DNA of 64,000 nucleotides from Symbiodinium natans (taxonomy: Eukaryota > Sar > Dinophyceae > Suessiales > Symbiodiniaceae): NCBI GenBank assembly GCA_905221605.1, contig CAJNDS010002130.1, forward strand, positions 562,001-626,000, read 5' to 3'. The notes below the pieces were generated by a model. That model was not told where the DNA came from. It saw only the letters and a list, made by a program, of their open reading frames with translations, and made no database searches. Shown piece by piece: positions 30,801 to 37,878 of the stretch (position 1 is the first letter of the stretch; the number at the start of each line of letters is the position of its first letter). The position numbers and the translations under genes were made by a program.

Positions 30801-32818
30801 GTTCTTCTCCGCCTGGACAAAAGCAGTCATGGGCACATCGAAAGCGGGAGCAAATCAGGTTGAGTCAGATGGGCGCACGTTGCTCACCAGAATGCTCGTG
30901 CTTCTGAAAATTGTTCATGAAGCAGACGAGCCTTCCGATCACCCAAGGCCGTCAGAGTTCGGAGATGACTTTCTCATGCCGGCCCAACATGCCATTGTGA
31001 TGACGATGATTTGGCTTGTAAGAAAGAAGCTCCACATTCAGACGGTAGAGAAGACCTTCCACGTCTCCCCCTACGATGGGATGATGAAACTCCTCTGGAC
31101 CTTCGTGCAGGACAAACTCTCATTACCACGAGGCACCAAGACCTCAAACCCCCCAAAGTGAGCTCGAGAAAATCTAGATCCGAACCGCACAACCCTGAAC
31201 CCTAAACTGTAAACCCCACCGTAATCTCGCTGTGACTGTCCCCAGGGGCTGGGCATCACGCTGGTCTCGTCGAGGGGTATGGGGCAGACCTGATGCTTGC
31301 ATTGATCCAGAGAGGCCTTCCCAGGAGGTACTGGGCAGGTTGCTTTGGCTTCTCTTGGTGTTCCGTTTTGCTTTTTGGATTTAGGGTGTAGGGCTAGGCG
31401 GTATCATGCTGTATCGTTCCTATGTCATGGTTTCCTCATGTCTTGCAGGCTGCTTCGGCCCTTTCGACGACAACCTCCTGCAGTACATCCTCGAATCAAC
31501 ATGCAAACCAGACCCGTATGAACATACTGAGGCCGAAGGAAGACTGAGCGTTGCTCTTGCTAAGAAGTACACTTTGGAAGAGTTGTGCCACCAGAGCTCC
31601 GACGGTTACAATGCACTCTTCTACGCTGAGCGAGTTGCTCGTGAAATTGAAGACAGATGGCCAGTGAATGCTCCACACGGTCTCAGGATTTGGGTCCAAC
31701 TTCGTGACGTTATTAGGGAGCAGCTGCAAGTGCGTGCGGGGGAGTTTCAGGGCACATTGTGTGAGTTGGCTGCGCTGGCGGGATCGGTGAGGATGGCCTT
31801 GGGCGGCCAGTCCCTTCCGGCGTTTGATGAACAGCTTTGGGCCCGGGCTTCAGTGATTCGTGAGCAGTGGTTGAGCATGGGATGGCACTTTGCCAGAAAT
31901 GACAGGCACGGACAAACCTCGGAGGTCGTAAGTTGGCATCTCCAAGCAGCTCGCCAGGGCCAGGGGGGCAAGGATGCATCTCACGAGCCACCCGCCATCG
32001 CAAAGACTTCTGTGAGGCGTGCCTTGTAATTTATTGTTTATGGAGTTGAATTCACCACCTCCCCATACCTCCCTTCGGGATGCGAAACGCATCTTGCGCA
32101 AGCCATGTACAGTTTGGCGTGGGGAGTCGTCGAAGCTTCTTGGGCCTGTCAGGCCGAACCCCAACACGACCCTGCAGCCGAGTCATGAGATGGTTAAGGT
32201 TCTGAGCCCTCGGTCCTAAGCCGCGAAGCCGCCAAGCCGTACCTGTCCTGAACATCCCTAAACGTGCTCTCATTCCTCAAGACGGGGACCGAGGGTTCAG
32301 TGGTTTAGGGCGTGTAGGATTTGGGGTCTATCAGTTAAGGGTTGCAGGGCAGTGTTTTCGTGAAACTAATTAACTGAAATAGTTCAACGTCGAAGTTCTC
32401 TTCGAGATAAGAGCGGAGGTTCCATTTCCAGCTCTGTCGATAGCAGAGGGGCCTCCTACTGATGCATAATTGACCAACCCGGATCCCGCGACAGCGTGCA
32501 GAGTGAAAACGTGCCTGGCGATTCTGGAGCTGAGCCGGTGCCGCAAGAGTCATGACTGGTTTACACGATGCCGCAGAATAGAAACCTGTGACAAGGTTCT
32601 GCGGCTGGGTTGAGAGCAAGCTTCGCATTCTCCACAAGACCCTCGAGGCCTCAACAGAGTGGTCAAGCCCATGTGGGCCCCCACATGTGTCCCCCGTCTT
32701 GACCTCACAGGGAGCCGTTTCTGGAATGATGATCCACCCCAATCCGGAGCAGTACGAGCTGAGGCCGGGGCCTAGGCTGTTTGCTGCGACTCGAAGGTTC
32801 GTGGGTAGCCTTAAGTAG
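21744..32818 (+). CDS. Poly(A) polymerase, multi-exon gene (by-eye model)
   Basis: Nuclear poly(A) polymerase adds the poly(A) tail to pre-mRNA 3' ends. Nineteen short plus-strand exons were recognised from the conserved order of the eukaryotic family: N-terminal GPTEAELLASEALK; REEVLQ/ELQRIISEW; the third catalytic-Asp strand SIDLLFARL; SLSAARPPDKILQLVPN; FRETLRF; RRGIYSN; VLGFFGGITWALLVARVC; FFRTYDQWNWSKPVL; HLMPVITPAFPAMNST; RILLDEFRRGYE; HYLCLEVHAKTAEAHVKW; GWVESKLRIL; HPNPEQYE. From exon 11 to exon 19 all phases join. The exon carrying the first two catalytic Asp (the usual G-[GS]-x-D-x-D region) was not found; it should lie between 22488 and 24409, where the 100-N gap is. Two short pieces (the usual LWAK and LYPN segments) also were not located. 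Most introns start with GC and many hold telomere-like arrays. Confidence 0.85.
21828..21924 (+). repeat. TTTAGGG array in poly(A) polymerase intron
   Basis: About 13 units within the 243-nt intron 21807-22049. Confidence 0.95.
22050..22115 (+). CDS. Poly(A) polymerase exon 2
   Basis: ACGTAG^ acceptor; 22 codons, ELEIDFPRETQKGLAKREEV then LQ. The right end implies a GA donor (CAG^GAGACG); this joins in phase 0 to exon 3 with no gap against the family pattern. Confidence 0.75.
22321..22415 (-). repeat. CCCTAAA array in intron
   Basis: About 13 perfect units in the intron 22116-22435. Confidence 0.95.
22436..22487 (+). CDS. Poly(A) polymerase exon 3
   Basis: ATGAAG^GAGCTC acceptor; ELQRIISEWISEEGRAQ. 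Right end is a GC donor at 22488 or a GT at 22497. Confidence 0.75.
23039..23138. other. Assembly gap, 100 N
   Basis: Exactly 100 N, so its true length is unknown. It borders a TG microsatellite and lies in the poly(A) polymerase interval where the catalytic exon is missing. Confidence 1.
23139..23341. repeat. TG/TCTG microsatellite
   Basis: TGTG runs with periodic TCTC; probably why the assembly broke here. Cys/Val and Thr/His frames over it are artefacts. Confidence 0.95.
23345..24270. other. Intron-type unique sequence, no gene settled
   Basis: No recognised exon. A G-rich purine stretch with repeated CCGGAACGG (about 23680-23800) and a short TTTAGGG array (24146-24187) are the only notable features. 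Confidence 0.4.
24410..24443 (+). CDS. Poly(A) polymerase exon 4
   Basis: Preceded by a long CT-rich tract (24276-24396), the best polypyrimidine tract in the window, and CATGCTGAG^. Reads (G)YTPIIKLKLWK, ending at a GT donor. Confidence 0.8.
24645..24690 (-). repeat. CCCTAAA array in intron
   Basis: About six units in intron 24444-24720. Confidence 0.9.
24721..24759 (+). CDS. Poly(A) polymerase exon 5, third catalytic Asp
   Basis: CGTCCTAG^ acceptor; VSIDLLFARLVRQ in phase 0, GC donor (CAG^GCCTGC). The Asp of SIDLLFARL is the third metal-binding carboxylate of the family. Confidence 0.9.
24767..24880 (-). repeat. CCCTAAA/CCCCAAA array filling an intron
   Basis: Fills almost all of the 129-nt intron 24760-24888. 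Confidence 0.95.
24889..24903 (+). CDS. Poly(A) polymerase micro-exon 6 (tentative)
   Basis: Fifteen nt, DLQHR, between CACTTTAG^ and a GC donor (CGG^GCTACA); phase 0 both sides and placed where the family has a PEDL-type segment. Confidence 0.55.
25011..25140 (-). repeat. CCCTAAA array in intron
   Basis: About 18 units in intron 24904-25176. Confidence 0.95.
25177..25242 (+). CDS. Poly(A) polymerase exon 7
   Basis: CGCTGCAG^ acceptor; 22 codons, DDEVLRDMDDKSAPSLSAAR then PP; GC donor (CCG^GCTGTC). Joins exon 8 without gap against the family pattern SLN-x2-R-x2-D-x-I-L. Confidence 0.9.
25285..25446. mobile_element. Inverted-repeat element with homopolymer arms
   Basis: CTACTATTTGTTCAAGAC plus poly-C at the left; poly-G plus GTCTTGAGCAAATAGTAG at the right: 27-28-nt near-perfect terminal inverted repeats around an A-rich core. 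Lies in intron 25243-25986. Confidence 0.85.
25559..25646. mobile_element. MITE family B copy (B4)
   Basis: GATGTTCCCCCATATACTAA...CCTGTTAGTATAAG; right end cut by the neighbouring family E element. In a poly(A) polymerase intron. Confidence 0.75.
25648..25769. mobile_element. MITE family E copy (E2), intact
   Basis: CCCAGACCCCTGGGAGGATC and inverted GGATCCCCCCCAGGGGTCTG at the ends. It abuts or interrupts B4. Confidence 0.8.
25987..26043 (+). CDS. Poly(A) polymerase exon 8
   Basis: CCTAAG^ acceptor; DKILQLVPNQEAFRETLRF (19 codons); GC donor (TTC^GCGCTG). Very strong family match. Confidence 0.92.
26098..26500 (-). repeat. CCCTAAA and degenerate arrays in intron
   Basis: Arrays at about 26098-26185 and 26355-26500 in the 1.2-kb intron 26044-27257. 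Confidence 0.85.
26587..26690 (+). repeat. TTTCGGG array
   Basis: About 14 near-perfect units of a C-substituted variant, a unit type not common elsewhere in the window. Confidence 0.95.
26825..26880 (+). repeat. TTTAGGG/CTTAGGG array
   Basis: About eight units alternating TTTAGGG and CTTAGGG. Confidence 0.85.
26944..27226 (-). repeat. CCCCAAA array, about 280 nt
   Basis: Mostly CCCCAAA, ending with CCCTAAA just before exon 9. Confidence 0.95.
27258..27278 (+). CDS. Poly(A) polymerase exon 9
   Basis: RRGIYSN (7 codons) between CACTTGAG^ and a GC donor (AAT^GCCGG). The exon could start earlier at 27232. The usual LWA-containing segment before it was not located. Confidence 0.8.
27313..27407 (+). 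repeat. TTTAGGG/TTTGGGG array in intron
   Basis: About 13 units inside the 191-nt intron 27279-27469. Confidence 0.95.
27470..27526 (+). CDS. Poly(A) polymerase exon 10
   Basis: GCATTGAG^ acceptor; VLGFFGGITWALLVARVCK (19 codons), the conserved central-domain helix; GT donor. Confidence 0.93.
28108..28252 (-). repeat. CCCTAAA arrays before exon 11
   Basis: Arrays at about 28108-28170 and 28205-28252, the second touching the acceptor of exon 11. Confidence 0.9.
28257..28315 (+). CDS. Poly(A) polymerase exon 11
   Basis: CCTTTGAG^; LLRRRFFRTYDQWNWSKPV plus L; GC donor (CT^GCCCGG) leaving two bases that join exon 12. Confidence 0.9.
28346..28425 (+). repeat. TTTAGGG array in intron
   Basis: About ten units. 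Confidence 0.9.
28603..28648 (+). CDS. Poly(A) polymerase exon 12
   Basis: TTCCCAG^; (L)LCEVVESVPGIVGLK; GC donor (AAG^GCCGTG). Confidence 0.75.
28832..28863 (+). CDS. Poly(A) polymerase exon 13
   Basis: CACGCCAG^; PWNPKTSIAD(K), the family VW-x-P segment; GC donor (CAA^GCGTCC). Confidence 0.8.
28925..28975 (+). CDS. Poly(A) polymerase exon 14
   Basis: ACACTCAG^; QHLMPVITPAFPAMNS(T), the signature HLMP-[IV]-ITP-[AS]-[YF]-P segment; GC donor (CAC^GCCGCG). The preceding intron is 61 nt. Confidence 0.93.
29087..29147 (+). CDS. Poly(A) polymerase exon 15
   Basis: CAGCCCAG^; HNVTDTTKRILLDEFRRGYE; GC donor (GAG^GCTCGC). The 111-nt intron before it contains four TTTAGGG units. Confidence 0.92.
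29232..29270 (+). CDS. Poly(A) polymerase exon 16
   Basis: GTCGCCAG^; VVKKVENNKADWK. Right end is either a GA donor at 29271 or a GT at 29286; both keep the frame. Confidence 0.8.
29326..29369 (+). CDS. Poly(A) polymerase exon 17
   Basis: TGCCAG^; EVHNPFPFFSNDPF(K); strong GT donor (AA^GTGAGC). Confidence 0.85.
29459..29680 (-). repeat. Pure CCCTAAA array, about 31 units
   Basis: The most homogeneous array in the window, inside the 320-nt intron 29370-29689, ending nine bases before the acceptor. Confidence 0.98.
29690..29746 (+). CDS. Poly(A) polymerase exon 18
   Basis: CCTTGCCAG^; (K)HYLCLEVHAKTAEAHVKW(R); GC donor (CG^GCCCTA) joining in phase to 32596, 2.8 kb away. Confidence 0.88.
29977..31161 (+). 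CDS. Intronless 394-aa protein with internal duplication, nested in poly(A) polymerase intron
   Basis: Single open frame; the first ATG (29977) sits in a good context (ACAATGG). An upstream in-frame TTG at 29956 is unlikely as a start. Residues 1-60 (IRVVRLSGEVMEIPV, then a helix, then VRLIG) look like the ubiquitin-fold N-terminus often seen on dinoflagellate proteins. Residues 88-215 and 232-362 are a diverged internal repeat: both contain FPADPKKLMDP, RGRDV, CQ-x-FFSAWT-x-AV, GTSK, ANQVE and LTRML. No catalytic motif recognised; function unknown. It lies on the same strand inside the 2.8-kb intron 29747-32595. GGCTCAAG at 29904-29911 matches the 3' end of the dinoflagellate spliced leader, which would fit a reinserted mRNA copy, but eight bases may be chance. 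The opposite-strand frames are shadows. Confidence 0.75.
   Translation: MVCIRVVRLSGEVMEIPVALPRDEHVCAGYVKMHLAKASPRPPTACVVRLIGTDAKEIGNTEQLTWECLEQGVLQHALVDVMSLAPRLLNVDPFHLIFPADPKKLMDPWLVIDLALDIFEKRGRDVDVCQRFFSAWTEAVLGTSKEEANQVEPDGCTWLTRMLALWDELRRRIVQSQPWDGPPNPFGACALPAVHMTTIRFVKDKMQVQTLEQTFQTVGGVLVEATSRDPNALNLEPFHVVFPADPKKLMDPALVINLAHGIFKTRGRDVIACQQFFSAWTKAVMGTSKAGANQVESDGRTLLTRMLVLLKIVHEADEPSDHPRPSEFGDDFLMPAQHAIVMTMIWLVRKKLHIQTVEKTFHVSPYDGMMKLLWTFVQDKLSLPRGTKTSNPPK
31406..32029 (+). CDS. Second nested reading frame, 207 codons, unknown
   Basis: Open from ATG 31406 to TAA 32029. A good acceptor (ATGTCTTGCAG^G at 31449) inside it suggests the real exon may start at 31450: FGPFDDNLLQYILES..., then EELCHQSSDGYNALFYAERV and RIWVQLRDVIREQL, then an Ala/Gly-rich part. 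No family recognised. It does not join the preceding frame in phase through the GTGAGC at 31157, so it is probably a separate gene piece. Confidence 0.5.
   Translation: MLYRSYVMVSSCLAGCFGPFDDNLLQYILESTCKPDPYEHTEAEGRLSVALAKKYTLEELCHQSSDGYNALFYAERVAREIEDRWPVNAPHGLRIWVQLRDVIREQLQVRAGEFQGTLCELAALAGSVRMALGGQSLPAFDEQLWARASVIREQWLSMGWHFARNDRHGQTSEVVSWHLQAARQGQGGKDASHEPPAIAKTSVRRAL
32596..32818 (+). CDS. Poly(A) polymerase exon 19 (C-terminal)
   Basis: TGACAAG^; (R)FCGWVESKLRILHKTLEAS..., MMIHPNPEQYE, ending FAATRRFVGSLK and TAG. It matches the family GWVESKLR and HPNP segments; two extra residues (FC) precede GW. An additional intron within it is possible. Confidence 0.85.
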
Positions 32819-32829
32819 GATGCCCTGTA

Positions 32830-34260
32830 CCAAAGTTGGGCCAGAAAAACAGTTGCCCCACTTTTGACCCTAAACCTACTTCTGACTCGTGCTGGTTTGA
32901 GCGCAGTCTTCTGAGCCCATCCCAGTTTCAATTTAGGCCCTCAGTTCCTTGGGACTGCATGGAGGTTTCCGAGAATTAGGGGTGCATAGTTTGGGTTTTC
33001 TCAAAATAACCTTTTGGGCATGGACCACAGGTTTCCTTTCAGGGTGTGTTTAGCCCCCGAGGTTGGGAGGAGTACCATGCTGGGGATAGACTACTCTATA
33101 GAGCAGAAAGCACGGCTGCATCTTTGATTTTCACCTCCAAGCTGCAGGAACACGGACGCCGAGTGGGAGTGGGGCTGCCGGGACCTGAGATGCGCTCCGT
33201 AGTCCCATTTGTGCCGAAGTCTTGTCCGAAACATACCCTAAACCCTAAACCCTAAACCCTAAACCCTAAACCCCAAACCCTAAACCCTCAAACCCCCACG
33301 AGCCGAGACCCGTTGGGCACCCGAAAGCTCCAACCGTAGGCGGTTGCCGTTGGGATCTTTGATATCTTTCCTCAGGCTATCTTAGCCATCTTAGCTCGAA
33401 GTCTGTTTGCAGAGGGTTGACAGGGCCAACGGGTAAGACCCCCAAGAGCGGAGACCCCCTAAACAGTGAGCCCAGGTGGCATGTTCATCGAACTTGCGTT
33501 CCTCCAAGATCAGGGCTCCTACGTGGGCCAGACGGTGGATTTGAGGCCGGGGCTGATTGGTTGTGGGCAGGGGCTGATTTAGGGGGTTGTTCGTTATATT
33601 GCCTTGGTGGTCTCTTTAAGCAGGTTTTTTTTTGGTATGGGGTTCTGATTAGGGTGTCTAGGGGCTATGTTAAGTTAAGGTATAGGAGCAACAGACAAAG
33701 AGGCCACCGGCTTCTATAAGTTGTTCAGGTTTAGAGTTCGGCGCCCAAAACCTTCCATGAAAGAATTAGATAGAGGGTTCGCCTTTGATTGGCCCGCGTC
33801 AGCTAAAGTCCGAGGCGCGCCAGTGCGCGATAGTTTCTGCGAGAGAGCTCTGGTTGCGAGAGCGCGCGATAGCGCGTGAGAGGGTAGGTGTTGCTTATTA
33901 AACATGGCTGGGTTCAGGCTATTTTGAAGGTTTGGGGTCTTGTGTTGGAAGTGTTTAGCTTCTTCCCGCGATAGTCCGCGTCAGTGCAACCCCCAAAAAA
34001 ACACGTCCGCGTCAGCGCGCGAAGAGGTCTGCATAAGGCCGCGCGAGAGCCCGCGAGAGCACTTCCATAGTCGAATGAAAAGTTCAAAGGGTTTTGGCCA
34101 CTGCCCAGTTGACAAAGACACTTCAACCTTAAAACCCTACGTCCTCAACCCGAAGCTTCAAACCCTGAACCGCTCCATAGCCTTGCAAGGGTTTCGGGTT
34201 TAGGGCTTGGGCGCCTAGGCCCGTGAGTCTTCCCAAATGAGCCCCTAAGAACTTAAAGTG
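32830..34260. other. Mostly intergenic, no gene recognised
   Basis: Contains a CCCTAAA array (33234-33290). At 33785-34070 the tetranucleotide pairs GCGAGAG, GCGCGC and CGCGTCAG recur in a repeated CG-rich stretch. No exon assigned. Confidence 0.4.
33234..33290 (-). repeat. CCCTAAA array
   Basis: About eight units. Confidence 0.9.
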
Positions 34261-34346
34261 CTAAACACTAAACCCCAAACCCCAAACCCTAAACCCTAAA
34301 CCCGAAACCCTAAACCCCAAACTCCCCAAACCCCTAAGCCCGCCAG

Positions 34347-35230
34347 GCCCTCCTTGCACCAGTTCGCCGAAGTGGTCGCCACCTGGGCGGAGAAGGTCTC
34401 CGAGATGCGTGCCGACTATAGAGCTTTACACCCGGTTCGGGATTCTGGGGGTTGGAGACTGAGGTTAGGGTTTAGGGTTTAGGGTTTAGGGTTTAGGGTT
34501 TAGGGTTTGGGGTTTGGGGTTTAGGGTTTAGGGTTTAGGGTTTGGGGTTTGGGGTTTAGGGTTTAGGGTTTAGGGTTTAGTTCTCGAAACGATGACAGAT
34601 CGTGGCAGGAGACCTACAACTCCGAGTTTAAGCTCAAGCTCAAGGCTGTGAAGAGGACGAAGAAGAGAGTCGGCGTGAGTCGGCAGCGGGGGGGGGGGGG
34701 CTTGCTCTCGATTCGACTCCCTTCTCTTGGCGTCCTTCTCAGAAAGAGTTCGAAAGCAAAACGTGGCAGCTCGGAGGGGGTATCATAGAGACCAAAGACA
34801 AGAGACTCAACTTCCTGGCAGGTGTGCTCAGAGCGTGGGGTTTGGGCTTTGGGGTCGTGAGCTGTGACGCTTCGCTGCACGTTGAGATGTGGGGAAGGAC
34901 GCGTCTTCCGGAGTACGCGCTGAAGGCGCGGAGTGCCAAGCGCCGAGCCAGACCCCCCTCGTGGCACTTTTGTCACAGGGGGGTTTGGGTGGGGGTGCAC
35001 TCAACTCCCTGGTGCCCTGAAACCTAAACCGTGTAAACCGCGCTCCCTCCCTCTCTCTCTCTCTCTTTTTCTGTCTCGCTCTCTCTCTCTCTCTCTCTCT
35101 GCGTCTCGGTCCCCTTCTCCTGATCTCCGTTTCTATCTCCGCCTCTGTCGACTGGGCTCGATCGTGTTTGATCAATGAAGCCAAAGCTCTCGCAGGCAGA
35201 GGCGGCCAAGAGGACTCGTCAATTCAAAGG
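34347..35230 (+). CDS. Four-exon segment of an unrecognised helical protein
   Basis: Phase-compatible exons: 34347-34422 (SLHQFAEVVATWAEKVSEMR..., GC donor), 34609-34674 (ETYNSEFKLKLKAVKRTKKR plus VG, GTGAGT donor), 34743-34818 (KEFESKTWQLGGGIIETKDK then RLNFL, GC donor) and 35196-35230 (AEAAKRTRQFK, GTGAGC donor). Charged and largely helical; no family recognised. The first intron holds the TTTAGGG/TTTGGGG array 34463-34580, the second a poly-G run, the third a TC microsatellite (35041-35102). Start and end of the gene were not found. Confidence 0.6.
34463..34580 (+). repeat. TTTAGGG/TTTGGGG array in intron
   Basis: About 17 units in the intron 34423-34608. Confidence 0.95.
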
Positions 35231-35239
35231 GTGAGCGAC

Positions 35240-37770
35240 ACCCGATCTCCTTCGGCTGATGAGCTCGGCTGTTGAGGAAGGTCTGCATCTAAAGAGTCCT
35301 CAACAACCCAGAAATGCTTCGCGTTGAAGGTCCCGAAACCTTAAACCCCAACATGACACTCTCGTAGGTTCTCAGAATTGCAAGCCGCCTGGCACAAGAG
35401 CTGCAGGGCCCCTCCCCCCCCCCCTGTTGCACAGTCTCCGGCCAGAAAAAGTCACCTCATCAAGCGCGAGCCTCTTCGTTCAGAATTCAGGGCCCCCCAG
35501 GGCAGTTTATGTCACAAAGTCGCTGCACTCAAAGTCTTCGCCCCACAGGGAGGTCCCGCAACTCCACAACTTCCTCACTCAGCGAGCTTGGACCAGTCTT
35601 TTCACCACATCGAAGCACCACAAGCGCAGACATCATTCATTCCGCACAAATCCCTTTGCCCCTCCAAGTCCCCAGCTCACAAAAAGTGGCAGCAGACGAG
35701 CGTAGTCAATCTACATCCCGAAGCCTAACCCTGAACCCCAATTCCTGCCAAACATGGAGACCGTTCAAGCTTTTCAAAGCTTGCCTGAAGCCCGAAACAA
35801 GCCAACTCCCTCCGGGCCCCATGTCACTCCTCGCCTGGCTGTGGCCGTTACTGCGGCGCGCTGCCGCACGCCTTGGCCTTGGCCGCGAGCCGGAGCGGCG
35901 CGGCACTGAAACGAGCTGTTTAGAAACTTCAGATTGACTTGGCGGTTCAGTTAAGGGATTTTGGGGAATCCTGATGTTTTTTGCTCTTATCCGCCGGCTG
36001 CTTTTCAAGATGTTTCGTCAAGTGCTGTCCATGCTCTTCTCGTGCGCTGTCATTTTTGCACTGCTGTTGACCGCTCCCCAGAACCAGAAGGCTCCAGTGA
36101 AAGGGCGGGGGGGTACAGTAGGGCGCAGGCCGTAGCATGTTGCATGATGGCGTGCACAATCTCAAGGATGTGATGTTCTTGTTTATGCCGTCTAGAAGGC
36201 GTCTCCATCTTGTCTGTCTGCAGGGTGCAAGTGCCGCTCCTCCGGCCAGAAATTGCCGCGGGCGACCAGAGGCGAATATTTGGGGTTGTGGGCAGGGTGT
36301 TGTGAGACCATCGGGTGAATGCCGCTATACCTTAGACGCACATCTTGCCGAACACCAGGCTCTAACTTCACCGTCGCTCAACGCGGCTTAAGGGCACCTT
36401 GACACCACTTGTTCACGGTACTTAATTGTAAACGCTTGCGCGCGCCGCCTCGGCAGCCGGGCCGGCCCCGGGACAGGAAAGGAGGAAAGAGGGTTTCGCA
36501 AAAAAAGGGAGGAAGGGCAGAGCGTGGGGGGGGGGGGGGGGGTCGGGGGGGGGGGGGGGTCCGGGGGGGGGGGGGGGTCGGGGGGGGTGGGGGGGGGGTT
36601 TGAGGCACTAAGCGGGGACCCTCCACAGCATCGGTTTGCAGCTCTCCAAGGGATTGGGGGGGGTCCCACAGGGCGGGGGGGGGGGGGGGGGGGGGTGGCG
36701 TCAGAAAAATTTGGCAATGGGGGAAGGGTTGGGTTAGGGGGAAGGAGGCCCGATCCGGGTCTGCTTGTTCCAGACGCTTCTCGGCAGGAAGCCGAGGCGA
36801 ATAACCAATCATAACGGCACTTATAACCCACTTATAAACCCCTTCCCTAATATGGTTATAAGTACAGTTATAAGTACAGTTATAAGTACAGCTATAAGTA
36901 CAGTTATGATTGGTTAATAAGTACCATGAACCTCCAAGCACCGACATGACAGATGCAAGGCCTGTTGCCAGAGAGGCAGCTGGGGCAAACCAGGCCTCGG
37001 CCGCGCCGATGCGCAGTGATGGGTGGGGCCCCGAGCTCACGCCCGGGACCGCCTCCCCGAAGTCCTCAAGGGGGGGGGAGGGGGGGGGAGGGGGGGGGGG
37101 GGGGGGGTTCGAAGTTACTACTATTCCTACTATTGCTGCAATTACTACTAGTACTACTATTACTCTTATTACTAAGATAGGTTGCGGTTCTAGGTACGCA
37201 AACCGAGGCCTCCACTGTTGGACGAGGCTTGGTTGAAGGCCGGGCCTTGGGGTTCTAGATGACGGCCTAGGGCTTTGTAGCTATTGCATCTTATGGACAG
37301 GTATAGCTCCTTAGCAGCTCGCGACCGTTCTTGTTTACCATGTCTCGTCTTGCGTCAACAAGAATCATCTCAGGCTTGAAAGGTTTGATGAGCAAAGGAG
37401 GGGGTGGGGGAGGCCATCCCTCCCGCCACCACCACCCCCACATCCCCCAATTCTTCACGTTCTCAATTCAACGGCCCCCCTCCCCCACCAATTTGGCTCC
37501 GGGCACTTCGTCTGGCCATCAAATGTTGGTTGCATGGGCATTTGCGAACGTTGCCTGGCCCTTCGACTTCCTTTGCTGAAGCTAGTTGCTTAGCTTCGTC
37601 GCCCCGATCTTAAATTCCGTTCTCCGAGGTGTACAAAACATTTGAGGTCTTAGGGCTCAGGGTATTTTGCAAGAAGCGGAGCGTTTAACCCAACATGCGA
37701 GTACTTCGCGCGGACCCGGTGGGGACGATGATGTGTGAACAATTCCACAGGAGTTTGAACCCGGCCTGGA
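35240..37770. other. No gene recognised; poly-G rich
   Basis: A plus-strand frame at 35378-35728 is Pro/Lys/Gln-rich without a domain. 36525-36600, 36656-36690 and 37070-37107 are long G runs that create Gly-rich and Pro-rich artefact frames. A MITE family F copy is at 36795-36943. Confidence 0.45.
36795..36943. mobile_element. MITE family F copy (F1), uninterrupted
   Basis: ATAACCAATCATAAC at the left, inverted GTTATGATTGGTTAATA at the right, with five TTATAAGTACAG-type direct repeats inside, then AAGTACCATGAACCTCCAAG. Confidence 0.7.
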
Positions 37771-37781
37771 ACTCCAAGTCC

Positions 37782-37856
37782 GGTTTAGGGTTTAGGGTGT
37801 AGGGTTTAGGGTTTAGGGTTTAGGGTTTGGGGTTTAGGGTTTAGGGTTTGGGGTCT
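37782..37856 (+). repeat. TTTAGGG array before F-box exon
   Basis: About ten units with TTTGGGG variants. Confidence 0.9.
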
Positions 37857-37878
37857 AGGAGCCCGTCCAGAGCCGCAG

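Noticed and set aside
36388..37040. Pro-rich minus-strand frames and Gly-rich plus-strand frames
   Set aside because: Caused by poly-G/poly-C runs.
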